DNA of 64,000 bases from Nostoc sp. TCL240-02 (GCF_013343235.1 NZ_CP040094.1:3038501-3102500); one strand, 5' to 3'. Counted from the stretch's first letter, positions 26,677-36,147 are shown. The notes: generated by a model not told the origin, from the sequence alone. Made by a program: numbers and translations.

Positions 26677-27048
26677 ATGGTATTAAAAATGCTTCATTTT
26701 TCACAATTACCTTGGTTAATTGTTACTATGTCTGCTTTCTGCAATTGTCTTGGCAATATTTTAATAAAGCAGTCACGTTTAGCAAGTAATAATTCTAGTA
26801 GTTTTATTGTAACCATCACTTCTCCTTGGTTTATTGCTGGTTTGATTGCTTACTGTATAGGGTTACTTTTATTCGCCAAAGCACTAGATAAACTCCCTAT
26901 TTCTATAGTAGTACCAACATCTCAAGGAATTGGATTTATTTTAGTTACTTTTATTTCCTATTGGCTATTTAAAGAAAGTTTGACATTCAACCAAATTATT
27001 GCAGTAAGTTTGATCTTTGCTGGGATTGTTGTCATAGCCTATCAATAA
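26677..27048 (+). CDS. SMR/EamA-type small membrane transporter
   Basis: A 123-residue protein of four predicted transmembrane helices: WLIVTMSAFCNCLGNILIKQ, WFIAGLIAYCIGLLLFAKAL, VPTSQGIGFILVTFISYWLF and IIAVSLIFAGIVVIAY. The second helix and the IVVPTSQG motif with KESLT resemble the small multidrug resistance and EamA-like families (for example the half-size ArnE/ArnF or EmrE-like proteins). The membrane-embedded Glu of EmrE helix 1 is not evident, so classic drug efflux is doubtful. A lipid-linked sugar or metabolite flippase is equally possible. It ends 53 bp before the convergent ammonia-lyase gene, with a hairpin between. Confidence 0.7.
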   Translation: MVLKMLHFSQLPWLIVTMSAFCNCLGNILIKQSRLASNNSSSFIVTITSPWFIAGLIAYCIGLLLFAKALDKLPISIVVPTSQGIGFILVTFISYWLFKESLTFNQIIAVSLIFAGIVVIAYQ

Positions 27049-27070
27049 TTCTGTATTAAACTACCACCCT

Positions 27071-27103
27071 GACAATCCCATTCCTTCAAAGGATGGGAGT
27101 GTC
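27071..27103. terminator. Hairpin between convergent genes
   Basis: The arms GACAATCCCATTCC and GGATGGGAGTGTC around TTCAAA give a 12-13-bp imperfect stem. It lies exactly between the ends of the SMR-type gene and the ammonia-lyase gene, overlapping the latter's stop codon. Confidence 0.5.
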
Positions 27104-28076
27104 AAAATCCACCAGAAAACAATTTACCAACTTGCGCTAAATCGACATTTCCACCACTGATGATGACACCAATCTTCGACTCTGGGGCTATCACGACACC
27201 TTCGAGTAAGGCTGCGGCTGCAAGTACTCCGGTAGGTTCAACGACAATTTTCAGACGTTCCCATAAGAAAAACATGGTGCGAAGAATCGCTTCTTCAGAT
27301 ACTGTCACCATATCATCGACGTAATGCAGCACTAAGGGGAAAGTAATTTTACCAAGGCTAGGAGTCCGCGCACCATCAGCGATGGTATTAGGATTCTTGA
27401 CAGTTTGCAGGGTTTTGGTGTGAAAAGAGCGGGTAGCATCGTCGGCAAGTGCTGGTTCTACCCCAATTACTTTACAATTGGGTAAAAGTGACTTAGCTGC
27501 GATCGCACATCCTGAAAGTAATCCGCCACCGCCACAACAAACTAATAGTAAGTCCAATTCACCAACTTCTTGGATCAGTTCTAAAGCAGTTGTCCCCTGT
27601 CCAGCGACTACATGGGGATGATCGTAAGGGGGAATGAGTGTCAAAGAGCGCTCATCTGCTAAATTTTGGGCTAATTCTTCTCGGTTTGTTTCTTGGCGAT
27701 TGTATAAAATTATCTCTGCACCATAGCCACGAGTTGCAGTTTGTTTGACAATGGGTGCATCATCAGGCATGACAATAGTGGTGGGAATATTGAGGATTTT
27801 TCCAGCTAGAGCGATCGCTTGGGCATGGTTTCCTGATGAATAGGTGAGAACGCCTGTTTGTTTTTGTGCTACCGATAGTTGCGCTAAGGCATTGTACGCC
27901 CCTCTAAATTTAAATGCCCCGGTGCGTTGAAAGTTTTCGCATTTAAAGAATACTTGGCTATTGGTGCGATCGTTAACCATTCTAGAAGTTAGCACCGGCG
28001 TGCGATGGGCAATTCCTAAAATTCGCTCTTGTGCTGCTTGCACATCAGTTATAGTAACGGAATTAGGTTGTGACAT
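27102..28076 (-). CDS. PLP-dependent threonine/serine ammonia-lyase (short, catabolic type)
   Basis: About 324 residues of fold-type II PLP enzyme. The PLP Lys lies in RTGAFKFRGAYNAL, the substrate loop is SSGNHAQAIALA, and the phosphate-binding glycine loop is CCGGGGLLSG. The conserved ISGGNVDL closes the C-terminus. It lacks the C-terminal regulatory ACT domains of biosynthetic IlvA, so it is not an isoleucine-feedback enzyme. Candidates are catabolic threonine dehydratase, serine racemase or threo-3-hydroxyaspartate ammonia-lyase. I start at the ATG at 28076 instead of the TTG three codons earlier. The gene stands alone. Confidence 0.87.
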   Translation of the reverse strand: MSQPNSVTITDVQAAQERILGIAHRTPVLTSRMVNDRTNSQVFFKCENFQRTGAFKFRGAYNALAQLSVAQKQTGVLTYSSGNHAQAIALAGKILNIPTTIVMPDDAPIVKQTATRGYGAEIILYNRQETNREELAQNLADERSLTLIPPYDHPHVVAGQGTTALELIQEVGELDLLLVCCGGGGLLSGCAIAAKSLLPNCKVIGVEPALADDATRSFHTKTLQTVKNPNTIADGARTPSLGKITFPLVLHYVDDMVTVSEEAILRTMFFLWERLKIVVEPTGVLAAAALLEGVVIAPESKIGVIISGGNVDLAQVGKLFSGGF

Positions 28077-28284
28077 TAATGACAAAATTAAATATTTTGG
28101 CTCTTGTTTATATAGATACAGATTTTTATATTTGCGTCTCTTATGCTTGATTGAAGCATACTCGTTTCAGGTAGATAGCATCATTTATTGTCTGCATAAA
28201 TATAGCTACAACAAACATTATATATTGTTGTAGTTAAATTTATAAAACTTAAATTAATTAACTCACATTCGCCATTTTTCTAGC

Positions 28285-29097
28285 ATGAATAAAACATCTG
28301 AAAGTCGGCAAAAAAAAACTGCTCTAATTACAGGAGCGGCTAGTGGGATAGGCTATCAATTAACCCAGATTTTTGCTCGTCATGGTTATAATCTGGTGTT
28401 AGTGGATAAGAATGAACAAAAACTTACAGAAATCATAAATGAATTTCCGCAAAAATTTGGGATTTTTGTGAAAATTTTGGCTAAGGATTTATCTATCCCA
28501 ACATCTCCAGAAGAAATTTTTAGAGAACTCCAGCAAGAATCGATCAAAGTTGATGTGCTGGTTAACAATGCTGGCTTTGGTACTTATGGAGCATTTAGCG
28601 AAACAGACCTCAGTATTGAACTGCAAATGCTCCAGGTAAATATGGTGACATTGACTCATTTAACAAAGTTATTTCTCAAAGATATGGTCGAGCAAGACTA
28701 TGGAAAAATCTTAAATGTCGCCTCAGCAGCAGCTTTTCAACCGGGGCCTCTAATGGCAGTTTATTTTGCTACTAAAGCTTATGTCTTATCATTTTCAGAA
28801 GCAATCGCTAATGAATTAGAGGGTACTGGTGTTAGCGTGACTGTTCTATGTCCCGGGCCAACAGCATCGGAATTTCAACAAACTGCTGCAATGGAAGATT
28901 CCAAAATTGCTAATGTTAACAGAATGATGGATACGGAAACCGTTGCTAAGATTGGTTATCGAGGTTTAATGAAAAATAAAACTGTTGTTGTTCCTGGGAT
29001 GAGAAATAAAATATTGACCGAAAGCGTCAGATTTACACCCAGAAATCTAGTAACAAAGGTTGTGAGAAGTATGCACGAACTCAAAAAAAATAGGTAG
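28285..29097 (+). CDS. Short-chain dehydrogenase/reductase (classical SDR)
   Basis: A 270-residue classical SDR with the NAD(P) motif TGAASGIG near residue 15, the NNAG motif in VLVNNAGFGTYG, catalytic Ser in NVASAAAFQPG and the YxxxK pair in YFATKAYVLSF, followed by CPGPTASEF. The sequence is closest in style to the YqjQ or DltE-like SDRs with unknown substrate. The C-terminal region after TRNL-like PRNLVTKVVRSMHEL is basic and hydrophobic, which can allow membrane contact. It is divergent from the ammonia-lyase gene with a 208-bp AT-rich gap. No pathway context is seen. Confidence 0.87.
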   Translation: MNKTSESRQKKTALITGAASGIGYQLTQIFARHGYNLVLVDKNEQKLTEIINEFPQKFGIFVKILAKDLSIPTSPEEIFRELQQESIKVDVLVNNAGFGTYGAFSETDLSIELQMLQVNMVTLTHLTKLFLKDMVEQDYGKILNVASAAAFQPGPLMAVYFATKAYVLSFSEAIANELEGTGVSVTVLCPGPTASEFQQTAAMEDSKIANVNRMMDTETVAKIGYRGLMKNKTVVVPGMRNKILTESVRFTPRNLVTKVVRSMHELKKNR

Positions 29098-29342
29098 CTC
29101 GATATTTTATCCTTTTTCAACTAAATTGCCAGAGTTACTTTCTTCACACAACAATTGGACAAGGGCATCTACCAAAAACCAGATGGATTAGCCATCCAAC
29201 AACTAATAATTTAAGTCTAGCTATTATTTATTACTATCCTAGGGATGCTCAATTCCCTGACTCTAGTAAGATGTTTATTGATTGTCTCAACCGTTATTAT
29301 ATTGATTAAATATAAATAAAAGTTGATGAACTGAGGTAAGTA

Positions 29343-29543
29343 ATGACAATTGAATTGAAAGTTCCAGATATTAAATGTGATGAGTGCGCCAAGAAAATAA
29401 CTAAATCTATTTTGACGATGGAATCTGATGCCAAAGTAGATGTGAACGTTGATACTAAAACCGTAACTGTAGATGCTGCGGCTTCTGAAGAGTCGATTAA
29501 ACAGATAGTTCAATCTGCTGGTTATACGATAGAAGGCTATTAA
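29343..29543 (+). CDS. Heavy-metal-associated (HMA) domain protein
   Basis: A 66-residue single HMA domain with the beta-alpha-beta-beta-alpha-beta pattern. The metal loop is CDEC at positions 13-16 within VPDIKCDECAKKI, preceded by a short beta strand and followed by VDVNVDTKTVTVDAA. Such proteins carry Cu(I) or other soft metals to P-type ATPases. No ATPase gene is adjacent, so the metal and partner are unknown. The usual Met before the first Cys (MxCxxC) is replaced by Ile-Lys, so it may not be a standard Atx1 copper chaperone. A GC-rich hairpin at 29615-29631 (CGCCCGG/CCGGGCG) follows the gene. Confidence 0.83.
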   Translation: MTIELKVPDIKCDECAKKITKSILTMESDAKVDVNVDTKTVTVDAAASEESIKQIVQSAGYTIEGY

Positions 29544-29614
29544 TTAATTTATCTAAATCTCCTCAGAAATTTAGATGAATTAATTTAGTTTGCACAATTG
29601 CTTTGTTACATATT

Positions 29615-29631
29615 CGCCCGGTTTCCGGGCG
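29615..29631. terminator. GC-rich hairpin after the HMA gene
   Basis: CGCCCGG and CCGGGCG flank a TTT loop, and flanking ATT/AAT extends the stem. The run after it is AT-rich rather than pure T, so termination is only likely. Confidence 0.5.
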
Positions 29632-29749
29632 GAATATTAATAAAGAGTATTTTTCTCTTGTGACACGCTTGAAATACTTGGTTCTCGACTAAAGTTATAA
29701 GCTGCAACAGATACAGCTAAAGACCGGAGGATTTTGAAAGTATCGCTAT

Positions 29750-30930
29750 CAGAAGTGTTGAATGTTAAGAAAAATCCGATAAAAATAGCCCAAAATATGG
29801 TAGTTTTGGGCTAAGGCTTAAAATATATTAGTTTGATTGTGATTATAAATTCATTTCCCAAAATTGTCAAAGATATACTGAAAAGCCTGCCAAAAAACGA
29901 TTATCCAGTATTGAACAGTCGTCTGTTTTTTGAGTGCTGGCTATCCTATGCCCTGGATAACAGCTTAACAAGTATGCGAGATTTGTTTAACAGATTAAAT
30001 AACAATTGTTTTGAGGTAGATATTTCTACTTTCTCTAAAGCAAATTTACATCGAAGCCAAAAACCTTTTCAAGAGATTTACCAAAAATTAAATGAATTAG
30101 TACAGAAGGAAGTTCAAAAAAAGTTACACAATAAATATGCAATTTGTCCAATAGATTCAACAATTATTACTCTCACAAGTAAATTGTTATGGGTACTAGG
30201 TCATCATCAAGTCAAGCTGTTTAGTTCCTTAAATCTCTCCACAGGAAGCCCAGAAGATAACTTCATCAATTTTGGACATGACCATGATTATAAATTTGGT
30301 TCCAAAATGATGTCTAGTCTCCCAATAAATGCTGTTGGAGTAATGGATAGGGGTTTTGCTGGATTAAAATTTATCCAAGAATTAGTACAAGAAAACAAAT
30401 ATTTTGTTTTGCGGATAAAAAACAATTGGAAACTAGAATTTGATGGCTCAAATGGATTGGTCAAAGTTGGTGCATCTGATGATGCTCAAGCTTATAGAGT
30501 AATTAATTTCTGTGATTTAGAGACAAAAACCGAGTTTCGCTTAGTGACTAATTTACCAGAGTCGGGAGATGCAGCTGTTCATGATGATGAAATTAGGGAT
30601 ATTTATCGATTACGTTGGGGAGTTGAATTGTTGTGGAAGTTTTTAAAGATGCACTTAAAACTTGACAAACTCATTACCAAAAACGTCAATGGTATTACCA
30701 TACAAATTTACGTGAGCTTGATAGCCTATCTGATTTTACAGCTTTTATCTATTCCCGAACAATGGGGACATACACTATTAGATAAATTCCGCTATCTTCA
30801 ATCTTGTATGTGTCAGAAAATCAGCTATGTTCATTGGTTTGAGGAGATGATGTTTTGCTGACTAATTTAAGCTTTTGAGACTTAGTGTAACTAATAATGT
30901 AAAGTTTTGTATCAGCATTCAACATTTCTG
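29750..30930 (+). mobile_element. IS4-type insertion sequence with 9-bp target duplication
   Basis: A 1,181-bp element. Imperfect terminal inverted repeats CAGAAGTGTTGAATGTTAA (29750-29768) and the complement of TCAGCATTCAACATTTCTG (30912-30930) agree at about 16 of 19 positions. The flanking TATCGCTAT at 29741-29749 and 30931-30939 is a perfect 9-bp direct repeat, as expected for IS4-family insertion. The transposase frame is intact, so the insertion is recent. Confidence 0.9.
29839..30861 (+). CDS. IS4-family DDE transposase
   Basis: About 340 residues. The first catalytic Asp lies in ICPIDSTIITLTSKLLW, the second in INAVGVMDRGFAGLKF and the catalytic Glu in the Y-(2)-R-(3)-E-(6)-K-type signature of YRLRWGVELLWKFLKMHLKLDK (residues split: YRLRWGVELLWKF and LKMHLKLDK). 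This signature is diagnostic of IS4-type enzymes. The start is not an ATG: TTG at 29833 or GTG at 29839 are the candidates, and I list the GTG. A short hairpin (AGCCCAAAA/TTTTGGGCT at about 29788-29814) lies just upstream and could limit read-in from outside promoters. Confidence 0.88.
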   Translation: MIINSFPKIVKDILKSLPKNDYPVLNSRLFFECWLSYALDNSLTSMRDLFNRLNNNCFEVDISTFSKANLHRSQKPFQEIYQKLNELVQKEVQKKLHNKYAICPIDSTIITLTSKLLWVLGHHQVKLFSSLNLSTGSPEDNFINFGHDHDYKFGSKMMSSLPINAVGVMDRGFAGLKFIQELVQENKYFVLRIKNNWKLEFDGSNGLVKVGASDDAQAYRVINFCDLETKTEFRLVTNLPESGDAAVHDDEIRDIYRLRWGVELLWKFLKMHLKLDKLITKNVNGITIQIYVSLIAYLILQLLSIPEQWGHTLLDKFRYLQSCMCQKISYVHWFEEMMFC

Positions 30931-30986
30931 TATCGCTATATATTTGTTTCTTTTAACAAAATTATTACAATTTCCAGTACTAGTTT

Positions 30987-31949
30987 TCAAGAACGGATTA
31001 ACATTGGGTCATAAATCTGAAATTCCTGAACTCCATAATTGCCTACAATAAAGCTAGCATGTTCAAGCTCATTGTCTGTGCCGCTAATAATGAGTATATA
31101 ATTTCCTTGCTCAATTTGCTCGTTGTAAAAGCGTGCCCAATCATCCGCTATACCTAGCCTCATTGCGTCAAAGCGCTCACTTAAATTAATATCAGTTGAG
31201 CCAACCAATTGAGAAAAGTCTTTGCAAATTAAAGAAATCTGATTTGCTGAAAAACCTGCTAAATACATATCATTTATTACGGCTTTAGCATTATCTATGC
31301 TATCAAAACAACTAATAGCATACTTGCTCAAAATCCCACTTTTATTAGGAATAGTAGTAGTAGAAGTTGTTGTGGTCAGATAATTTGTAGATAATTGCTC
31401 ACTACTTAGAGGCTCGTAAATGCCAAACTCTTCAATACCCCAACGCTGTAGAATTGCTTCTACTTTAGCCACTTCAGAAGATGTACAATCCACAATTATG
31501 AAATAGTGTCCATGCTCTACTCGCTCGTTATATGCTTTAGCTTGCTCTTCCGATATTCCCCAACCAACTAGCGCACCAGCAAAAGTGCCAGTAGCAGCAC
31601 CAATACTTGCACCAACAAGGGTTGTAACCAAAGCAGTTGCAGCTGCGCCAGCCAGCATTATTGGCCCAACTCCAGGAATTGCTAAAGTCCCAAGACCTAC
31701 TAATAAACCAGTCAACCCACCAACAGCGCCACCTGAAAGTCCTCCTACTGTTGCACCTTCGTCGGCTTTATCACCAGTGCGCTCTTTAATTTCACCCTCG
31801 ATAATTTCATGATTGCGGTCTGCATTCTGTACAACTACAGATACTTTTTCCATCGCCAAGCCAGAATCTCTCAACTCATGTAGCGCCTGTTCTGCATCTC
31901 GACGATGAGTAAATACGCCTACAGCACGTTGATATTGACTTAAAATCAT
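30987..31949 (-). CDS. General stress protein 17M-like protein with glycine-rich central segment
   Basis: 320 residues. The N-terminal part, residues 5-50 (RAVGVFTHRRDAEQALHEL), matches the GSP17M/YflT domain. A glycine/alanine-rich hydrophobic middle (residues 70-140, GGLSGGAVGGLTGLLVG) resembles glycine-zipper membrane segments. EEQAKAYNERVEHGHYFIIVD follows in two pieces (EEQAKAYNERVEHG, HYFIIVD). A second, related domain (ISCFDSIDNAKAVINDM, then ARFYNEQIEQGNYILIISG) fills the C-terminal half, so the protein is an internal duplication. A good ribosome site, AAGGAG, precedes the ATG. Members are often induced by osmotic or oxidative stress; no biochemical role is known. Confidence 0.75.
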   Translation of the reverse strand: MILSQYQRAVGVFTHRRDAEQALHELRDSGLAMEKVSVVVQNADRNHEIIEGEIKERTGDKADEGATVGGLSGGAVGGLTGLLVGLGTLAIPGVGPIMLAGAAATALVTTLVGASIGAATGTFAGALVGWGISEEQAKAYNERVEHGHYFIIVDCTSSEVAKVEAILQRWGIEEFGIYEPLSSEQLSTNYLTTTTSTTTIPNKSGILSKYAISCFDSIDNAKAVINDMYLAGFSANQISLICKDFSQLVGSTDINLSERFDAMRLGIADDWARFYNEQIEQGNYILIISGTDNELEHASFIVGNYGVQEFQIYDPMLIRS

Positions 31950-32075
31950 TATTACTCCTTGGTAGCAGGGGAAATTAATTTCCCATAAATTTAGTTTTTC
32001 ATTTCCTGTAATTTTAAATACAATTTGATTTAACTCGGAACTATCCTAAGTAATAAAAATCATTATGCTTAAGGC

Positions 32076-32100
32076 AAGAGACGCAAAGAATCGCCGTCTC
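32076..32100. repeat. REP-like palindrome
   Basis: AGAGACGCAAAGAATCGCCG followed by TCTC. The loop differs from other copies. It lies downstream of aroG, beyond the end of the scytonemin operon. Confidence 0.7.
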
Positions 32101-32206
32101 TACAATAATTAGACTGATGAAAACCCGACCAACGGATTCTTTTGTTTAAAAAATCTGTTGAGCGGGTTTAGCCATTTACAAAAAATCAGCTTAGATTACA
32201 CTTTGT

Positions 32207-33307
32207 CTACTTTGATAGTTCTGGTACGAAGCGAATGCGCTTGTCATTAATGCTATCAAATGAAGGTGTAGACCAGCGATTAACTACTTTGCCAATAATT
32301 GACATTTCTTGAACTAAGCGGTCAAATTTATCAGGGGTGAGAGATTGCGGCCCGTCAGATAAAGCTTTTGCGGGATTGGGGTGAACTTCAATCATCAAGG
32401 CATCTGTACCAGCTGCGATCGCAGCCATTGCCATCGATGGCACATATTCTGATCTACCAGTACCATGACTAGGATCAATCATAATCGGTAAATGGGTCAG
32501 CGATCGCAATACCGGAAGCACTGATAAATCTAATGTATTGCGGGCATATTTACCATCAAAGGTTCTGATTCCCCGCTCACAAAGAATTACATTTGGGTTT
32601 CCTGATGCCAAAATATATTCTGCTGCCATTAGCCACTCGTCAATTGTGGCAGACATCCCCCGCTTCAACAGCACAGGTTTATCTTGAGCGCCTACCTTTT
32701 TCAACAGCGAAAAATTGTGCATATTCCGCGCCCCGATTTGGATTATGTCAGCTGTTTTCGCCACTGCTGATAAATCCGCAGCATCCATCAGTTCTGTGAC
32801 GATACCCAAACCAGTAGCTTCTCGCGCTGCTGCTAATAAATCTAAAGCGCTTTCACCATAACCTTGAAAAGCATAAGGTGAAGTGCGAGGTTTGTAGGCT
32901 CCACCACGGAGAAATTGCGCTCCTGCTGCCTTGACGCGCTTTGCTGTTTCGACAATCATCGCTTCATTTTCAACGGAACAAGGCCCAGCTACGATTACGA
33001 TTGGGTGATGTTCGCCAAAATAAACATTACCGTTAGGTGTAGATACAACAACCTCGCTGGCTTCTCCATCTCGGAATTCTCGGCTTACCCGCTTAAAAGG
33101 TTGTTGCACTCGTAATACTTGCTCAATCCAAGGGCTAAATTCCTGAACCTGCAATTTATCGATGCTAGTGGTATCACCAATTAGCCCCAGCACAACTTTA
33201 TGAGTGCCAATGCTTTTTTCTACCGTGACTTTCCAAGTTTCACTCAGTTCTTGACTAATACGAGTAATTTCCTCAGCAGGTGTACCGTTCTTAAGTATGA
33301 TAATCAT
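32207..33307 (-). CDS. aroG: 3-Deoxy-D-arabino-heptulosonate 7-phosphate synthase (type I-beta), scytonemin cluster
   Basis: 366 residues. It catalyses condensation of phosphoenolpyruvate and erythrose-4-phosphate, the entry to the shikimate pathway. The N-terminal ferredoxin-like domain (MIIILKNGTPAEEITR to about 95) marks the type I-beta AroF/AroG form, and its regulation is usually through this domain. Core motifs are VAGPCSVENEAMI, LRGGAYKPRTSPYAFQG, LKRGMSATIDEW, and IDPSHGTGRSEYV with the metal-binding His. It is the last gene of the scytonemin operon. A duplicate housekeeping copy is expected elsewhere, and this copy supplies aromatic precursors when the pigment is made. A 21-bp tandem repeat array precedes it. 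Confidence 0.93.
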   Translation of the reverse strand: MIIILKNGTPAEEITRISQELSETWKVTVEKSIGTHKVVLGLIGDTTSIDKLQVQEFSPWIEQVLRVQQPFKRVSREFRDGEASEVVVSTPNGNVYFGEHHPIVIVAGPCSVENEAMIVETAKRVKAAGAQFLRGGAYKPRTSPYAFQGYGESALDLLAAAREATGLGIVTELMDAADLSAVAKTADIIQIGARNMHNFSLLKKVGAQDKPVLLKRGMSATIDEWLMAAEYILASGNPNVILCERGIRTFDGKYARNTLDLSVLPVLRSLTHLPIMIDPSHGTGRSEYVPSMAMAAIAAGTDALMIEVHPNPAKALSDGPQSLTPDKFDRLVQEMSIIGKVVNRWSTPSFDSINDKRIRFVPELSK

Positions 33308-33352
33308 CTGTTTTTCCTTGTGTATCGTTTGTGAATGTGAAAGCTAATGATT

Positions 33353-33474
33353 GCAGGTCGATGCATTGGCATTGCAGGTCAATAACATTACAGGTTGATG
33401 CATTAACATTGCAGGTTGATGCATTGGCATTGCAGGTTGATGCATTGGCATTGCAGGTTGATGCATTGGCATTG
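33353..33474. repeat. Tandem array of a 21-bp unit, about six copies
   Basis: The unit is GCAGGTTGATGCATTGGCAT plus T, with three nearly perfect copies at the right end and more divergent copies at the left. It lies in the spacer upstream of aroG. Like the arrays at 12469 and 37172, the unit is 21 bp and has no stops in several frames. No gene is proposed. Confidence 0.85.
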
Positions 33475-33715
33475 CAAATTAAGGTATAAGGCAATACAGT
33501 TCAGTTAAGAATTTCTTCCTTCTCTTCCTTTGCGTTCTACCCTGCGGGAAGCCGCTCCGCGTCTATGCGTCCTTAGCGGTTCGTTAAAAAAAATTTACTT
33601 TGACACAGCGTTAAGCCTTAACTGAACCGTATTGAGGTATAAGGCAGCTTTAGAAAACTTGTTTGTACATCGTAGCCTCGTAAAAGAGGGAGGCTTGGTG
33701 AAAGAGATTCGTCGT
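33475..33715. other. Spacer between trpD and aroG with nested dispersed repeat
   Basis: It contains TCTTCCTTTGCGTTCTACCC, then CTGCGGGAAGCCGCTCCGCG, then GCGTCCTTAGCGGTTCGTTA. Read on the minus strand, this is the AACGAACCGC...ACGCAAAGGAAG repeat with an inserted GCGGAGCGGCTTCCCGCAGG element. A promoter for aroG could lie here; none is clear. Confidence 0.5.
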
Positions 33716-34831
33716 CTAGCGCAAAAATTCAGCAAGTTGTTCTAGTTTTGTCCAAGCCGCGCCGCTTTGCAGAATTTCCTTCGCAAGGACAATACCTTTA
33801 ACACAACCAACTAAAATATCCGTTTCTCCATCAATAGCTTCACCAACTTGGAGCGCCAGGGCTGTATTTAAAGCAACAACATCTTGCTGCGCTTGCGTGC
33901 CTTTACCTTGGAGAACTGCCTTTAAGATTTCGGCATTTTCTTGGACATCTCCACCGTGTAACGCCGCAGTGGGGGCAAAACTCAAACCAAGTTCTTGAGG
34001 GTTCAGCGTTAGAGAACGCACCTTTTTATCTTGGAGTACAGCTAAGTCAGTTACATCTGCTAAACCAGCTTCATCTAAACGTTCCCGTCCGTGAAGTGCG
34101 ATCGCTTGTTGACATCCTAATTGCGATAAAGCTTGAACAATTTCCTCTAGTAAAAGCGGATCGTTCACACCAATAATTTGCCCTGTCGGCCGCATGGGAT
34201 TTACTAGCGGGCCGAGTAAGTTAAAAACAGTCCGCACTTTCAAAGTTTTTCGCAAATTTGCGATCGCTTTGAGTGCAGGATGCCAACCAGGAGCAAACAA
34301 AAAGGTGATTCCAACTTCACCCACTGCGGCTTGTACTTTTTCAGGAGTGGCGTTGAGATTTATCCCCAAAGCTTCCAGCACATCAGCCGAACCGGTCTTG
34401 CTAGATGCGGAACGATTGCCATGTTTGGCCACTTTTACGCCGGCGGCGGCAGCAACAAAGGCGACAGCAGTGGAAATATTAAAAGTGGAAGCGCCATCTC
34501 CACCAGTTCCGCAAGTGTCAATTAGGGGGATTGGGTACTGGGTACACTTCGGCAAGCTCAGTGCATCGCTGGGGACTGGGGACTGGGATTGTAAGACGCT
34601 GGCCATGCCTACTAATTCTTGTGCAGATACGCCTTTGGCTTGAATTGCGGTTAAAATCGCTCCTGATAAAACATGAGGAATGGCATCTGTGAGCCAACCT
34701 TGCATCAAATCTGTAGCTTGGGAAACCGTCAACGATTGCCGATTTAGCAACTGTTGTAATAAACCCGGCCAGTTGTAGAACTCAGAAGGGATGGAGATGT
34801 TGTCAAGTGGAGTTTGAGTTACAGCTATCAT
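33716..34831 (-). CDS. trpD: Anthranilate phosphoribosyltransferase, scytonemin cluster
   Basis: 371 residues. It joins anthranilate and PRPP in tryptophan synthesis. PRPP-site motifs are [12 protein letters not shown] near residue 105 and [21 protein letters not shown] near 140 (split [12 protein letters not shown] and SADVLEALG), and [21 protein letters not shown] is the anthranilate-side helix. Residues about 81-102, between GMASVLQS and LIDTCG, are encoded by GGGGACTGGGGACTGGGATT-type heptamers plus a CTTCGGCAAGCTCAGTGCAT dispersed repeat. The linker has thus been made or replaced by repeats without breaking the frame. It starts 45 bp after trpB. Confidence 0.93.
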   Translation of the reverse strand: MIAVTQTPLDNISIPSEFYNWPGLLQQLLNRQSLTVSQATDLMQGWLTDAIPHVLSGAILTAIQAKGVSAQELVGMASVLQSQSPVPSDALSLPKCTQYPIPLIDTCGTGGDGASTFNISTAVAFVAAAAGVKVAKHGNRSASSKTGSADVLEALGINLNATPEKVQAAVGEVGITFLFAPGWHPALKAIANLRKTLKVRTVFNLLGPLVNPMRPTGQIIGVNDPLLLEEIVQALSQLGCQQAIALHGRERLDEAGLADVTDLAVLQDKKVRSLTLNPQELGLSFAPTAALHGGDVQENAEILKAVLQGKGTQAQQDVVALNTALALQVGEAIDGETDILVGCVKGIVLAKEILQSGAAWTKLEQLAEFLR

Positions 34832-34876
34832 AATTGGGCATTGGAAATTGGTGATTTACAAAGGAAAAATGACAAA

Positions 34877-36106
34877 TTAAGGAATCAAAACTTTTGCGAC
34901 GGTTTGCACATCTTTATCACCTCTGCCGGAACAATTGATGACGATGCGGGGATTGCCTTCTAACTCAGGGCAAAGGGTTTCAAGATATGCGATCGCATGA
35001 GCAGTTTCCAAAGCTGGGATAATTCCCTCTAGTTGCGAGAGTCTTTGAAATGCATCTAACGCCTGTTTATCAGTCACACTGTAATATTCGGCGCGACCAA
35101 GATCCTTTAAATAACTATGCTCAGGTCCAACACCAGGATAATCTAATCCGGCACTAATTGAATGGGCTTCGATAATTTGACCGTCATCATCTTGCAGTAA
35201 ATAGCTCATTGCACCATGCAATACACCTATCTTTCCCTTTGTCAAGGTAGCTGCGTGTTTTTCTGTATTTACACCTTCACCCGCCGCTTCGACTCCAATT
35301 AGACGCACTGAAGGTTCATCGAGAAATTCATAGAACAAGCCGATCGCATTGGAACCTCCACCCACACAAGCCAGTAGAATATCTGGTAATCCTCCCCATT
35401 TTTCTTGGGATTGAGCGCGAGTTTCAATACCAATTATTGCGTGGAAGTCACGGACAATCATCGGGTAAGGATGAGGCCCGGCAACAGAACCCAAGATGTA
35501 ATGGGTTGTTTCTACATTTTTCACCCAATCTCGAATTGCTTCCGAAGTTGCATCTTTGAGAGTTCCCGTACCTGCCTCTACTGGATGAACTTCTGCGCCC
35601 ATCAATTTCATCCGAAACACGTTCAGGGCTTGGCGTTCCATATCGTGGACACCCATGTAAATCACACATCTCAAACCAAACCGCGCACATACAGTTGCAG
35701 TTGCAACCCCGTGTTGTCCTGCACCTGTCTCGGCAATAACCCGTTGCTTACCCATGCGTTTAGCGAGCAATACCTGAGCTAAAGCATTATTAATTTTGTG
35801 AGCGCCTGTATGATTTAAATCTTCACGCTTTAAATAAATTTGCGGCCCTGTGCCATCTGGTCTAGCGTAGTTTGCTGTCAAGCGTTCAGCAAAATATAAT
35901 GGGCTGGGTCGTCCGACATAATCACGCAGTAAGTTTTGCAGTTCTGCTTGGAAACTCGGCTCGTTGCGATATTTTTGAAATGCTGCTTCTAACTCACTTA
36001 ATGCAGGCATTAAGGTTTCTGGGACGTATTTACCGCCGAATTTTCCAAATCTGCCTAAAGAATCTGGTTGGATAGTTGCAGTCTTGATGTCTTGTATGCT
36101 TACCAC
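34877..36106 (-). CDS. trpB: Tryptophan synthase beta chain, scytonemin cluster
   Basis: 409 residues. This PLP enzyme condenses indole and serine to tryptophan. Motifs are [19 protein letters not shown] at the N-terminus, [19 protein letters not shown] with the PLP Lys, [13 protein letters not shown] for carboxylate binding, [12 protein letters not shown] for the PLP phosphate, and the C-terminal [10 protein letters not shown]. The assigned start is a GTG at 36106. Its partner trpA lies upstream in the operon, separated by 126 bp that hold a strong hairpin repeat. In the published Nostoc punctiforme cluster I recall a tyrosinase gene in this interval; it is not present here. Confidence 0.94.
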   Translation of the reverse strand: MVSIQDIKTATIQPDSLGRFGKFGGKYVPETLMPALSELEAAFQKYRNEPSFQAELQNLLRDYVGRPSPLYFAERLTANYARPDGTGPQIYLKREDLNHTGAHKINNALAQVLLAKRMGKQRVIAETGAGQHGVATATVCARFGLRCVIYMGVHDMERQALNVFRMKLMGAEVHPVEAGTGTLKDATSEAIRDWVKNVETTHYILGSVAGPHPYPMIVRDFHAIIGIETRAQSQEKWGGLPDILLACVGGGSNAIGLFYEFLDEPSVRLIGVEAAGEGVNTEKHAATLTKGKIGVLHGAMSYLLQDDDGQIIEAHSISAGLDYPGVGPEHSYLKDLGRAEYYSVTDKQALDAFQRLSQLEGIIPALETAHAIAYLETLCPELEGNPRIVINCSGRGDKDVQTVAKVLIP

Positions 36107-36147
36107 TGTTTAAAATCCTTTTACGTTCAAATATATTTTTGAATTTC

